Position numbers and translations under genes: made by a program. From assembly GCA_900552735.1 (NCBI GenBank), contig USBA01000090.1, forward strand, positions 1-7,331: a stretch of 7,331 nucleotides of DNA, read 5' to 3'. This DNA is from an uncultured Collinsella sp. GTDB lineage: Bacteria > Actinomycetota > Coriobacteriia > Coriobacteriales > Coriobacteriaceae. Below are positions 1 to 6,775 of the stretch, one piece after another. Every line of letters begins with the position of its first letter. The first letter of the stretch is position 1. A model generated the notes under the pieces. The model saw only the letters and a program-made list of their open reading frames with translations, searched no databases and was not told the origin of the DNA.

Positions 1-1905
1 GCTGCGCTGTCCAAGACGTCGGCTTCGGCGAACGCTGCGGTCGGAAAGATGACGGGCGCCTTGACGTCTACGACCACTCGCATCGACAACTCGCTCGAAT
101 CGCTTCAAACGACAATTGACCACAACAACGCGCTGATCGACCGCCTGCAGAGGTTGGCGGACAGCGTGCCGACGGGTTCGGAGAAAATCAACGCGCTCAT
201 CGCGTCGACGATCGAGACGCTTCGAGGACAAAACGAAAGCCTCCAGGTCGTCAAGGACAATCTCTCGGCGCAGTCGAGTGCGATTGCGAATGACGCTTCG
301 GCCGTTTCGAGCGCCAGCGACGCTATCAATACTGCAATTCAGACCGGCACGACCAACATTAGCCAGGCTCAGACGGATCTTGGTCAAAATGCGCTGCCGA
401 AGGCTTCCAGCGCGCTCGACTCTTTCTCGGTTGTATCGGGCGACCTAACCGGTATCGTGTCGGGCCTCACGCCTACAATCGCCAATGCGCGCGGTACGCT
501 ATCGCAGCTCGATGCCACGCTCAAGCAGGCCAAGAGCACGCTGTCCCAGACCGATGCCTCACTTGCCAAGGTTCAGGACAAGCTTGCGACCGCCGCTAAC
601 GACATCGCGGCGCTGCAGACCTCCGAGTCCATGGGCGAGCTGTCTGATCTGATGGGCGTCGATGTCAATGACGTGGCAGATTTCATGGCATCTCCGGTTG
701 AGTTGACGTCCAAGTCGATCTATCCGGTCAAGAGCTTTGGTTCGGGCATCGCCCCCTTCTACACTAATCTGGCGCTTTGGGTGGGCGGTTACGTACTCAT
801 CGCCATCTACAAGCTCGAGGTCGATCGCGAGGGCATTGGCAGCTTTACGGCGCGCCAGGGCTACTTCGGCCGTTGGATGCTCCTGGTGATTTTGGGCGCG
901 CTCCAGGCCATCATCGTGACGGTGGGCGATCTGGTCATTGGCGTGCAGTGCATCAACCCGCTGCTGTTCGTGCTGGGCGGCATCGCTATCTCGTTCACGT
1001 ACGTCAATATCATCTACGCGCTGTCCACTACGTTTAAGCATATCGGCAAGGCGATTGGCGTCATCCTGGTTATCGTGCAGATTCCCGGTTCGTCGGGCAT
1101 GTACCCCATCGAGATGATGCCCGGCTTCTTCCAATGGCTGCATCCGCTGCTGCCCTTTACCTACGGCATCAATCTGCTGCGCGAGACCGTCGGCGGCATG
1201 TACTCGTTCAACTACCTGTTCAACCTGTGCATCTTGGGCGTGTTCCTTGCCATCGCACTCTTTATTGGCTTGCAGCTGCGTCCGCTGCTGCTCAACCTTA
1301 ACCTGCTCTTTGATAAACAGCTTTCCACGACCGGTATGATGATTTGCGAGTCCAACGACCTGCCGCGCCAGCGCTACTCGCTGCGCACGGCCATGCGTGT
1401 CATGCTCGATTCCGATTCGTACCGTCGCGAACTGCTCGATCATGCGGTCGCCTTTGAACATCGCTACCCGTACTACATCAAGGGCGGTTTTGCCGCCGTG
1501 GTGGGCGTTCAGGTCCTGCTCTTTGTCCTGTCGACGGTTCTCGATATCGACAATAACGGCAAGATCATCCTGCTTGTTATTTGGATCATCTCGGTTATTG
1601 CCATCTGCGGCTGGCTTATCAATATCGAATATATCCGCGCGAGCCTCAATACCCAGATGCGCATCTCGGCGCTTTCGGATGAGGACCTGCGTCGCGAGAT
1701 GCGCGAACACACGGCCGCCATTCCTGCCGCCCGCCACATGTTTGGCCTCAACGCCAGCGAGCGTGGTGCCAAGGGCGACGATCAGTCCACGGGCCGCTTG
1801 CCGCATATCGGCTCGCACCATAAATCTCAGGGCAGCGACAGCACAGCCACAAATGATGGAGATACCACCGCGCTTGGCAAGCACTCCAAAGGAGGTGAGG
1901 CATAA
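1..1905 (+). CDS. YhgE/Pip family membrane protein, 5'-truncated by window edge, with C-terminal extension
   Basis: The reading frame is open from base 1, so this is the 3' part of a longer gene; the ATG at 49 is internal and has no ribosome binding site. The first ~690 bases encode a hydrophilic, Ala/Ser/Thr/Leu-rich helical region, probably coiled coil and extracytoplasmic as in YhgE/Pip proteins. From 721 comes the family C-terminal membrane domain, opening with YPVKSFGSGIAPFYT and followed by hydrophobic segments at about 769-815, 874-942, 958-1029, 1054-1100 and 1216-1278. The motif YPIEMMPGFFQWLHPLLPFT lies between the last two. The next gene carries the same motifs in the same order, so the two are paralogues. 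Unlike that neighbour, this protein continues for ~208 residues: two more membrane segments (about 1483-1548 and 1564-1635), then a charged Ser/His/Gly-rich tail. Family members include the Lactococcus phage receptor Pip and are related to EsaA of type VII secretion; the substrate and role here are unknown. The family call is firm, the function is not. Confidence 0.88.
   Translation, partial: AALSKTSASANAAVGKMTGALTSTTTRIDNSLESLQTTIDHNNALIDRLQRLADSVPTGSEKINALIASTIETLRGQNESLQVVKDNLSAQSSAIANDASAVSSASDAINTAIQTGTTNISQAQTDLGQNALPKASSALDSFSVVSGDLTGIVSGLTPTIANARGTLSQLDATLKQAKSTLSQTDASLAKVQDKLATAANDIAALQTSESMGELSDLMGVDVNDVADFMASPVELTSKSIYPVKSFGSGIAPFYTNLALWVGGYVLIAIYKLEVDREGIGSFTARQGYFGRWMLLVILGALQAIIVTVGDLVIGVQCINPLLFVLGGIAISFTYVNIIYALSTTFKHIGKAIGVILVIVQIPGSSGMYPIEMMPGFFQWLHPLLPFTYGINLLRETVGGMYSFNYLFNLCILGVFLAIALFIGLQLRPLLLNLNLLFDKQLSTTGMMICESNDLPRQRYSLRTAMRVMLDSDSYRRELLDHAVAFEHRYPYYIKGGFAAVVGVQVLLFVLSTVLDIDNNGKIILLVIWIISVIAICGWLINIEYIRASLNTQMRISALSDEDLRREMREHTAAIPAARHMFGLNASERGAKGDDQSTGRLPHIGSHHKSQGSDSTATNDGDTTALGKHSKGGEA
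1888..1899 (+). promoter_or_regulatory. Full-length Shine-Dalgarno sequence embedded in the end of the upstream gene
   Basis: AAAGGAGGTGAG matches the expected anti-Shine-Dalgarno end of 16S rRNA over almost its whole length and sits about 10 bases from the ATG at 1906. It encodes the final Lys-Gly-Gly-Glu residues of the upstream protein. The upstream stop TAA (1903-1905) directly abuts the ATG. Terminating ribosomes can therefore restart at once, which suggests the two membrane proteins are made in a fixed ratio. Confidence 0.85.
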
Positions 1906-4095
1906 ATGAAGAACATCCTGCATCTGTTTAAGCGCGATGTCCAAAACGTGTCTCGCTCCGTGATCGGCTTGGTTGTCGTGATGGGCCTCATTATCGTACC
2001 GTGTCTGTACGCGTGGTTTAACATCGCCGGCAGCTGGGATCCGTACGGCAACACCGGCAATCTTAAGATCGCCGTGGTCAACACCGACGAGGGCTACGAG
2101 AGCGATTTGATTCCCGTCGAGGTCAATGTGGGCGAAAACGTAACCGCCACCCTGCGCGGCAACGAGAGCTTCGATTGGGTTGTGCTCAACAATCGCGAAA
2201 AGGCTATCGAGGGCGTTAAGTCGGGCGCGTACTATGCTGCCGTCGTTATCCCCAAAACGTTTAGCGCTGACATGATGACGCTTTTCTCGACCGACGTGAA
2301 ACACGCTGATATCGAGTTCTATGAGAACCAGAAGGCCAACGCCATCGCCCAGATCGTGACCGAAAAGGGCTCGAGTGCCGTTCAGAACCAGGTCAACGAG
2401 ACCTTTACCGAGACCATCACGACCATCGGTCTTAAGACGGTGTCCAGCCTGCTCGATTACATGAGCACCGACCAGGTCAGCAACTTTATCGCCAACCTGT
2501 CCTCGACGCTCGGCGATTCGATTGAGGACCTGCGAGACGTTCAGGCAAATGCTTCGTCGCTGGCGGGCATTTTGAGCTCCACGTCCGATTCACTGACGTC
2601 GGCGAGCGGCATGCTCAAGCAGACGGGCACGGTCGATGAGTCAACGAAGCAGCTGATAGAGCATGTCAAGAGCGGTATTAGCGATTCCAAGGAAGCGCTG
2701 AAGGACGCCAACGACGCCATCAATGCCGCGATTGACGGAAGCGCGGGCTCGTTTGACAACGTGTCCGCCGAGCTCGCAAAGGCATTCGACGCTGCAAACA
2801 AGCATGTCGATCTTACGGTGTCTCAGCTCAAAGATGGCGCAGCGTCACTCAATAAACGTGCCGACGAGATTGATGCCACGGCGAACGAGCTCCGTAGTCT
2901 TGCTGGCCAGGTGAGTAACGATAAGCTCAAGGCAGGGCTTGAGGACGCGGCTGCCGAGCTTGACAAAACCGCGACGGAGTACCGCAACAATGCCAATGAG
3001 CTGACGAATATCGCGACGTCGCTCACGAAGAGTATGGCCGAGGTCAACAACTCGCGTGCCGAGGTCGATCAGGCCATCGCCGATGCCAAGGCCGGCATCG
3101 CGGGTGCCAAATCCGATTACGATTCCACGTTCTCGGTTAAGGCCAAGGAGCTCAAGAAGACCGTCTCGGGGGTTCTGGATTCACTGAATGGTATCTCGGG
3201 CGATCTGGATAGTGCTGTTGCCGGCCTGACCGATGCATCCGGTTCGCTGGCAAAGGGTCTCTCCAAGGCTGCAAAGCTGGTCAACAAGGCTTCCGATCAG
3301 CTGGGCGAGGCGTCGGACAAGATCAGCGCGTTTAAGGACGAGCTTGATGGTGCCCTGATGTCGGATGACCTCGCTACGATCAAGACGATGATCGGCAATG
3401 ATCCCGAGGGTCTGGCCGTGTCGCTTTCCGGCCCCGTCGCGCTCGACCGCAAGCCGGTCTATCCGATCCGCAACTACGGTTCGGCCATGGCACCGTTCTA
3501 CACGATTCTGTCGCTCTGGGTCGGCTCGATCGTGTTGGCGGCCATGATGAAGGTCTCGGTTGACGATGAGCTCATCAACGAGCTCATCCCCGTACGCCTG
3601 CACGAGATCTACCTGGGTCGTTACCTGTTCTTTGGCGGTTTGGCCCTGCTGCAGGCAACACTCGTGTGCGCGGGCGACATTCTGTTCTTTGGCATTCAGT
3701 GCGACAACCCGCTGCAGTTTGTGCTGGCGGGCTGGGTTGCGAGCCTCGTGTTCTCCAATATCGTCTACACGCTTACGGTTTCGTTTGGCGATATCGGCAA
3801 GGCGCTCGCTGTCGTGCTGTTGGTCATGCAGGTCGGTGGTTCGGGCGGCACGTTCCCTATCGAGATGACCGGCCCCGTGTTCCAGGCGATCTATCCGTTC
3901 CTGCCGTTTACTCACGGCATCAACGCCATGCATGCCGCCATGGCTGGCGCCTACCATATGGAGTACTGGGTTGAGCTGGGCATTCTGGCGAGCTATCTGA
4001 TTCCGTCGCTGGCCTTGGGCGTCGTCTTCCGCCGTCCGGTCATCAAAGCCAACGACTGGATTATCGAAAAGCTGGAGTCAACTAAATTAATCTAG
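1906..4095 (+). CDS. YhgE/Pip family protein, full length
   Basis: This 729-residue protein has complete YhgE/Pip architecture. An N-terminal membrane helix (about residues 17-40) runs into the family hallmark LYAWFNIAGSWDPYGNTG and then KIAVVNTDEG. A conserved extracytoplasmic domain follows to about residue 160. Residues ~190-490 are a long Ala/Asp/Ser/Leu-rich helical stretch, probably coiled coil. The C-terminal membrane domain starts with YPIRNYGSAMAPFYT (from Y519), with helices near 531-549, 573-596, 603-625, 633-645 and 688-707. It is ABC-2-permease-like and contains the loop TFPIEMTGPVFQAIYPFLPF. There is no ATP-binding domain here or next door. The start at 1906 is fixed by the strong ribosome binding site and by the hallmark beginning close behind it. 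It abuts the upstream paralogue, so the pair may form a heteromeric membrane complex (inference). Known relatives serve as phage receptors or cell-surface export components; the physiological substrate is unknown. Confidence 0.93.
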   Translation: MKNILHLFKRDVQNVSRSVIGLVVVMGLIIVPCLYAWFNIAGSWDPYGNTGNLKIAVVNTDEGYESDLIPVEVNVGENVTATLRGNESFDWVVLNNREKAIEGVKSGAYYAAVVIPKTFSADMMTLFSTDVKHADIEFYENQKANAIAQIVTEKGSSAVQNQVNETFTETITTIGLKTVSSLLDYMSTDQVSNFIANLSSTLGDSIEDLRDVQANASSLAGILSSTSDSLTSASGMLKQTGTVDESTKQLIEHVKSGISDSKEALKDANDAINAAIDGSAGSFDNVSAELAKAFDAANKHVDLTVSQLKDGAASLNKRADEIDATANELRSLAGQVSNDKLKAGLEDAAAELDKTATEYRNNANELTNIATSLTKSMAEVNNSRAEVDQAIADAKAGIAGAKSDYDSTFSVKAKELKKTVSGVLDSLNGISGDLDSAVAGLTDASGSLAKGLSKAAKLVNKASDQLGEASDKISAFKDELDGALMSDDLATIKTMIGNDPEGLAVSLSGPVALDRKPVYPIRNYGSAMAPFYTILSLWVGSIVLAAMMKVSVDDELINELIPVRLHEIYLGRYLFFGGLALLQATLVCAGDILFFGIQCDNPLQFVLAGWVASLVFSNIVYTLTVSFGDIGKALAVVLLVMQVGGSGGTFPIEMTGPVFQAIYPFLPFTHGINAMHAAMAGAYHMEYWVELGILASYLIPSLALGVVFRRPVIKANDWIIEKLESTKLI

Positions 4096-4158
4096 CGCAA
4101 CAATGTAAACGCCGTCGGAACATCAAGGTCTTCCAACCCGATGCTTTAGCGTAGTGAA

Positions 4159-4188
4159 TTGCGTGGACTGCTTGGTTGTTGCTACAGT
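4159..4188 (+). promoter_or_regulatory. Candidate sigma-70-type promoter (upstream option) for the EamA transporter gene
   Basis: TTGCGT (4159-4164) and TACAGT (4183-4188) are separated by 18 bases and match the -35 and -10 consensus at 3 and 4 of 6 positions. Transcripts would start just at the hairpin at 4193-4218 and read through it, which makes this placement awkward if that hairpin terminates. The second candidate at 4228-4256 avoids that problem. Confidence 0.3.
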
Positions 4189-4192
4189 AGCG

Positions 4193-4229
4193 GGGCGTGC
4201 CGGGGGTCCGGTGCGCCCTGTTCTTATTT
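4193..4229 (+). terminator. Candidate intrinsic terminator (or leader hairpin) after the YhgE/Pip pair
   Basis: GGGCGTGCCGG (4193-4203) pairs with CCGGTGCGCCC (4208-4218) over 11 base pairs, including two G-U pairs, around a GGGT loop. The 11 bases after it hold 8 T residues (4219-4229). It lies ~97 bases past the stop codon of the second YhgE/Pip gene, and I saw no better hairpin in between. The T tract is interrupted by G, C and A, so termination may be partial; the hairpin could instead act in the leader of the next gene. Confidence 0.5.
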
Positions 4230-4256
4230 GACCATGAGGCGGCACGCAGCCATACG
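4228..4256 (+). promoter_or_regulatory. Candidate sigma-70-type promoter (downstream option) for the EamA transporter gene
   Basis: TTGACC (4228-4233) matches the -35 consensus at 5 of 6 positions. CATACG (4251-4256), 17 bases later, matches the -10 consensus at only 3 of 6. Its attraction is position: it starts where the preceding terminator's T tract ends and would give a ~30-base leader with the GAGGA ribosome binding site at 4286-4290. A small inverted repeat, GCACGC (4242-4247) and GCGTGC (4256-4261), overlaps the -10 end and could be an operator. Confidence 0.33.
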
Positions 4257-4296
4257 CGTGCGGACACCACGCCCAGATTGAGTGTGAGGATGTTCC

Positions 4297-5280
4297 ATGG
4301 CCCAATACGCTGCCAACGAAATCGAAAACTTGCCCGATAGCCCTGTAGCCCGTGAAGACCTGGGTGCCGGCGGCGTCTCTCGCGGTGCCGGCGCACGCTC
4401 GCCGCTGTTCTGGAAGGTTCTGCTATTTTCGGTGGCGGTCGTTTGGGGTTACTCCTTTACCACTATGAAGGGCGCGCTCGACACCATTCCGGCGTTCGAG
4501 CTGGTCTATGTTCGCTTTCTCCCGGCATCACTGGTTATGTTTGCCATTTTCCATAAGCGCATCATCGCTCATTTCAATGCCCGCAACCTGATCGTCGGGC
4601 TTGGCATGGGCGCGCTCATGTGGGGTGCCTACGGTTTACAGACGATCGGCCTGGCACAGACCACGGCAGGCAAGAATGCTTTTTTGACGGGCACGTACTG
4701 CATCCTTGTGCCGTTCGCGAGCTATTTTCTGAGCGGCGAAAAACTCACCCGCTATAACCTGGGTGCAGCACTGCTGTGCTTGGCGGGCATTGGCCTGGTG
4801 GCGCTCGATAGCGTTGAATTCAACATCGGCGATGTCATTACGCTGGCGGGTGCGGTCTTTTTCGCCATCCAGATGGCGGTGACCGCCAAGTACGGTCGCA
4901 AAATGGACATCAACGTCATCACGTTTTGGATGTTTGTGGGCAACGGCGTGCTGAGCCTGGTCTCGTCGCTGCTATTCGAGACCCAGGCGCCTCTGTCTGT
5001 GTGGACGCCGAGCTTTATCGGTGCGATGGCGTTTCTCTCGGTGGGCTGTACGTGCGTGGCCCTACTCATCCAAAACGTCGGTCTGGCACATGTTCCGGCC
5101 TCGACGGGTTCACTGCTCCTTTCGATGGAGTCGCCTTCGGGTGTGCTGTTCTCGGTGCTGCTGATGGGGGAGGCGCTCACCTCGCGCCTGCTCGTCGGCT
5201 TCGCTCTCATCTTCCTATCGATTATTTTGAGCGAGACGCATTTCGATTTTTTGCGCAAAAAGCCGCGCCCGCAATTGTAA
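4297..5280 (+). CDS. DMT superfamily transporter, EamA family
   Basis: This 327-residue integral membrane protein has ten predicted helices in two EamA repeats, the usual plan of drug/metabolite transporters. A ~36-residue polar N-terminus precedes helix 1, which carries WGYSFTTMKGAL. Helices lie near 39-58, 66-85, 98-118, 128-146, 153-171, 178-197, 208-227, 239-260, 270-291 and 296-313. Family-typical sequence includes YVRF near 71, GLQTIGLAQTTAGKNAFLTG (113-132) ending the first repeat, and the second-repeat signature with SMESPSG (276-282) and GEALT (291-295). Members move metabolites, amino acids or drugs across the cytoplasmic membrane, usually outward; the substrate cannot be read from sequence. 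GAGGA (4286-4290) lies six bases before the ATG, supporting this start. The gene is flanked by a candidate terminator before it and a clear one after it, so it is probably a single-gene transcription unit unrelated to its neighbours. Confidence 0.93.
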   Translation: MAQYAANEIENLPDSPVAREDLGAGGVSRGAGARSPLFWKVLLFSVAVVWGYSFTTMKGALDTIPAFELVYVRFLPASLVMFAIFHKRIIAHFNARNLIVGLGMGALMWGAYGLQTIGLAQTTAGKNAFLTGTYCILVPFASYFLSGEKLTRYNLGAALLCLAGIGLVALDSVEFNIGDVITLAGAVFFAIQMAVTAKYGRKMDINVITFWMFVGNGVLSLVSSLLFETQAPLSVWTPSFIGAMAFLSVGCTCVALLIQNVGLAHVPASTGSLLLSMESPSGVLFSVLLMGEALTSRLLVGFALIFLSIILSETHFDFLRKKPRPQL

Positions 5281-5292
5281 ACAACTTGTTGC

Positions 5293-5318
5293 GCCGCCCT
5301 CCCGGGGCGGCATTTTTT
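5293..5318 (+). terminator. Intrinsic terminator of the EamA transporter gene
   Basis: GCCGCCC (5293-5299) and GGGCGGC (5305-5311) form a perfect 7-base-pair stem with a five-base loop. One A and six T residues follow (5313-5318). It begins 13 bases after the transporter stop codon. This is a textbook Rho-independent terminator and separates the transporter from the amidohydrolase gene. Confidence 0.9.
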
Positions 5319-5344
5319 ATGCCTCGCCCTTAAAGTAGTACCTT

Positions 5345-5366
5345 GCACTTTACGCTATCAAAGTGC
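5345..5366. promoter_or_regulatory. Perfect inverted repeat upstream of the amidohydrolase gene, candidate operator
   Basis: GCACTTT (5345-5351) and AAAGTGC (5360-5366) are perfect inverted half-sites separated by eight bases (ACGCTATC). The repeat lies ~30 bases before the amidohydrolase start and ~27 bases after the preceding terminator, where an operator or leader hairpin would be expected. The ~10.5-base-scale spacing between half-sites suits a dimeric helix-turn-helix regulator. No T tract follows, so it is not a terminator. I could not place a convincing -35/-10 pair here, and I do not recognise the regulator. Confidence 0.5.
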
Positions 5367-5396
5367 TTGCTGCAAAAACGATACTGGAGGGCATCT

Positions 5397-6692
5397 ATGG
5401 CACCAGCTTTGTCCGATCTTCAACCGCAATCAGCGCCCAAGGCCACCGCAGCGGCGCAGACCGCTATCGGTGACGGCCTTGTTGCAGAAGCTCAGGCTTT
5501 TGCAGACGAGCTCGCTACGTGGCGACACGATTTACACCAGATGCCCGAGCTGGGCAATAGCCTCCCGCAGACCTCTGCGTATATTCAAGCGCGCCTGACC
5601 GAGATGGATATCCCATTTGCCACGCTCGTCGATGGTTCCTGTGTTGTGGGCCTTGTCGGCGCCGGTGCCGCCGCGGCCCAGGGCAATGGCGTCTGCACGG
5701 ACGAACAGGCCGGTACGGTCGTTATGCTGCGTGGCGACATGGATGCCCTGCCCGTTACCGAGGAATCCGGCGAGCCTTTCGCCTCTACGAACGGCTGCAT
5801 GCATGCTTGCGGTCACGATATGCACGCGACGGCGCTGCTTGGTGCGGCTCGTATGCTCAAGGCCCGCGAGTCCGAGCTTCTCGACGCCAACGCCACGGTT
5901 AAGTTGCTGTTCCAGCCGGGCGAGGAAACCTTTGAGGGTGCCCGTGCTGCCATCGTCGACGGTTTGCTGCAGAGCCCACGCCCCCAGGCCGCCTTTGCCA
6001 TGCATGTCAATAGCCAGTCGCCGCTTGGCCTGGTGCTCTACGGCAGCCCGGCGCTCTCGGGCGTGTACGGTTTCCGCATCACGCTGCAGGGCAAGGGCGG
6101 CCATGGCTCGAGCCCCGAGATCTGCATCGACCCCATCACGGCCGGCGTCCATGTGCATCTGGCGCTTCAGGAGCTCATCTCCCGCGAGGTGCCGGCGGCC
6201 AAGGAGGTCGCGCTTACCGTTGGCAAGTTCGCCGGCGGTCAGGCCGCAAATGTCATTCCAGATACCTGCGTGCTCGAAGGTACGCTGCGCGGCTTCGACG
6301 TCGAGCTCATGGAGCACCTCAAGACCCGCATCGCGGAGGTCGTCAACGGCGTGGCCGCAACGTATCGCACGTCGGCCACCATCGAGACGCTCTCGGATGT
6401 TCCCCCGCTCGTGCTCGATGACGACGTGACCCAGGCTTCGCTTGGCTACGTGGGTGCGACGCTGCCCAAGGCCGCCTTCTTGCCGCTGTTCCATGCCATG
6501 GCGAGCGAGGACTTTGCGCTTATCTCGAGTGAGATACCGAGCGCATACTTTACGATCGGCGCGGCTGTGACCGATACGGACGAACACTTTGCCCAGCATC
6601 ATCCCAAGGCGCGCTTTAGCGATGCCGAGCTGCCACTTGGTGCCGCGGCTTATGCGGCAGTCGCTTTGGGCTATATCGCCGACCACCGGTAG
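5397..6692 (+). CDS. M20 family metallo-amidohydrolase (aminoacylase / hippurate hydrolase type)
   Basis: The 431-residue protein is a cytoplasmic M20D-type hydrolase that cleaves the amide bond of N-acyl amino acids or related compounds. Motifs appear in family order: WRHDLHQMPELG (42-53); LRGDMDALPVTEE (111-123); the metal site HACGHDMH (136-143); LLFQPGEE (170-177), with the catalytic and ligand glutamates E176/E177; HV (203-204); the dimer-domain GKGGHGSSP (232-240); EGTLRGF (294-300); ASEDFA (369-374); and the closing HHP (401-403). Expected ligands C138, H140, E177, H203 and one of H401/H402 are all present, so it should be active. It is slightly long for the family because of an Ala/Gln-rich N-terminus and an extra loop near 88-105. 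GGAGG (5386-5390) six bases before the ATG fixes the start; an in-frame TTG at 5343 has no such site. An MFS transporter remnant follows it, so it may once have had a partner importer (inference). Exact substrate is unknown; N-acetyl-diaminopimelate deacetylase or peptidase activity is also possible. Confidence 0.93.
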   Translation: MAPALSDLQPQSAPKATAAAQTAIGDGLVAEAQAFADELATWRHDLHQMPELGNSLPQTSAYIQARLTEMDIPFATLVDGSCVVGLVGAGAAAAQGNGVCTDEQAGTVVMLRGDMDALPVTEESGEPFASTNGCMHACGHDMHATALLGAARMLKARESELLDANATVKLLFQPGEETFEGARAAIVDGLLQSPRPQAAFAMHVNSQSPLGLVLYGSPALSGVYGFRITLQGKGGHGSSPEICIDPITAGVHVHLALQELISREVPAAKEVALTVGKFAGGQAANVIPDTCVLEGTLRGFDVELMEHLKTRIAEVVNGVAATYRTSATIETLSDVPPLVLDDDVTQASLGYVGATLPKAAFLPLFHAMASEDFALISSEIPSAYFTIGAAVTDTDEHFAQHHPKARFSDAELPLGAAAYAAVALGYIADHR

Positions 6693-6775
6693 TACCCAAC
6701 CTTGCCTTTCAAGCCTGCGGGCATGGCCATAAGGCCTATGCCCTTGTCTTTCAAGGCAATCTTGGGCACTACCGG
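6686..6775. repeat. Long imperfect inverted repeat at the amidohydrolase / MFS junction, possible terminator
   Basis: CCGGTAGT at 6686-6693, which includes the amidohydrolase stop codon, pairs with ACTACCGG at 6768-6775. CCCAA (6695-6699) then pairs with TTGGG (6762-6766), and TTGCCTT (6702-6708) with AAGGCAA (6753-6759). After an unpaired region, an apical stem joins GGGCATGGCC (6719-6728) to GGCC-T-ATGCCC (6733-6743) around loop ATAA, with one bulged T. The apical hairpin is followed by TTGTCTTT, so alone it resembles an intrinsic terminator 26 bases past the stop codon. The outer arms make it larger than an ordinary terminator and closer to a degenerate palindromic repeat. The right arm overlaps sequence that also reads as the N-terminus of the MFS remnant. 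Confidence 0.7.

Noticed and set aside
49..51. ATG at 49 as the true start of the first gene
   Set aside because: The frame is open to base 1, there is no ribosome binding site, and the expected N-terminal membrane helix and hallmark of the family are missing, so the gene starts before the window.
559..2304. A 581-codon open frame on the minus strand
   Set aside because: It lies opposite two clearly coding YhgE/Pip genes. Its translation is rich in His, Arg, Gln and Asp with no domain-like pattern, as expected for antisense of GC-rich genes.
3181..3957. A 258-codon minus-strand open frame opposite the second YhgE/Pip gene
   Set aside because: Antisense shadow of a conserved membrane domain; composition is atypical for a real protein and there is no ribosome binding site argument for it.
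5343..5396. TTG start extending the amidohydrolase by 18 residues
   Set aside because: The extension overlaps the inverted repeat at 5345-5366 and has no ribosome binding site, whereas the ATG at 5397 has GGAGG six bases upstream.
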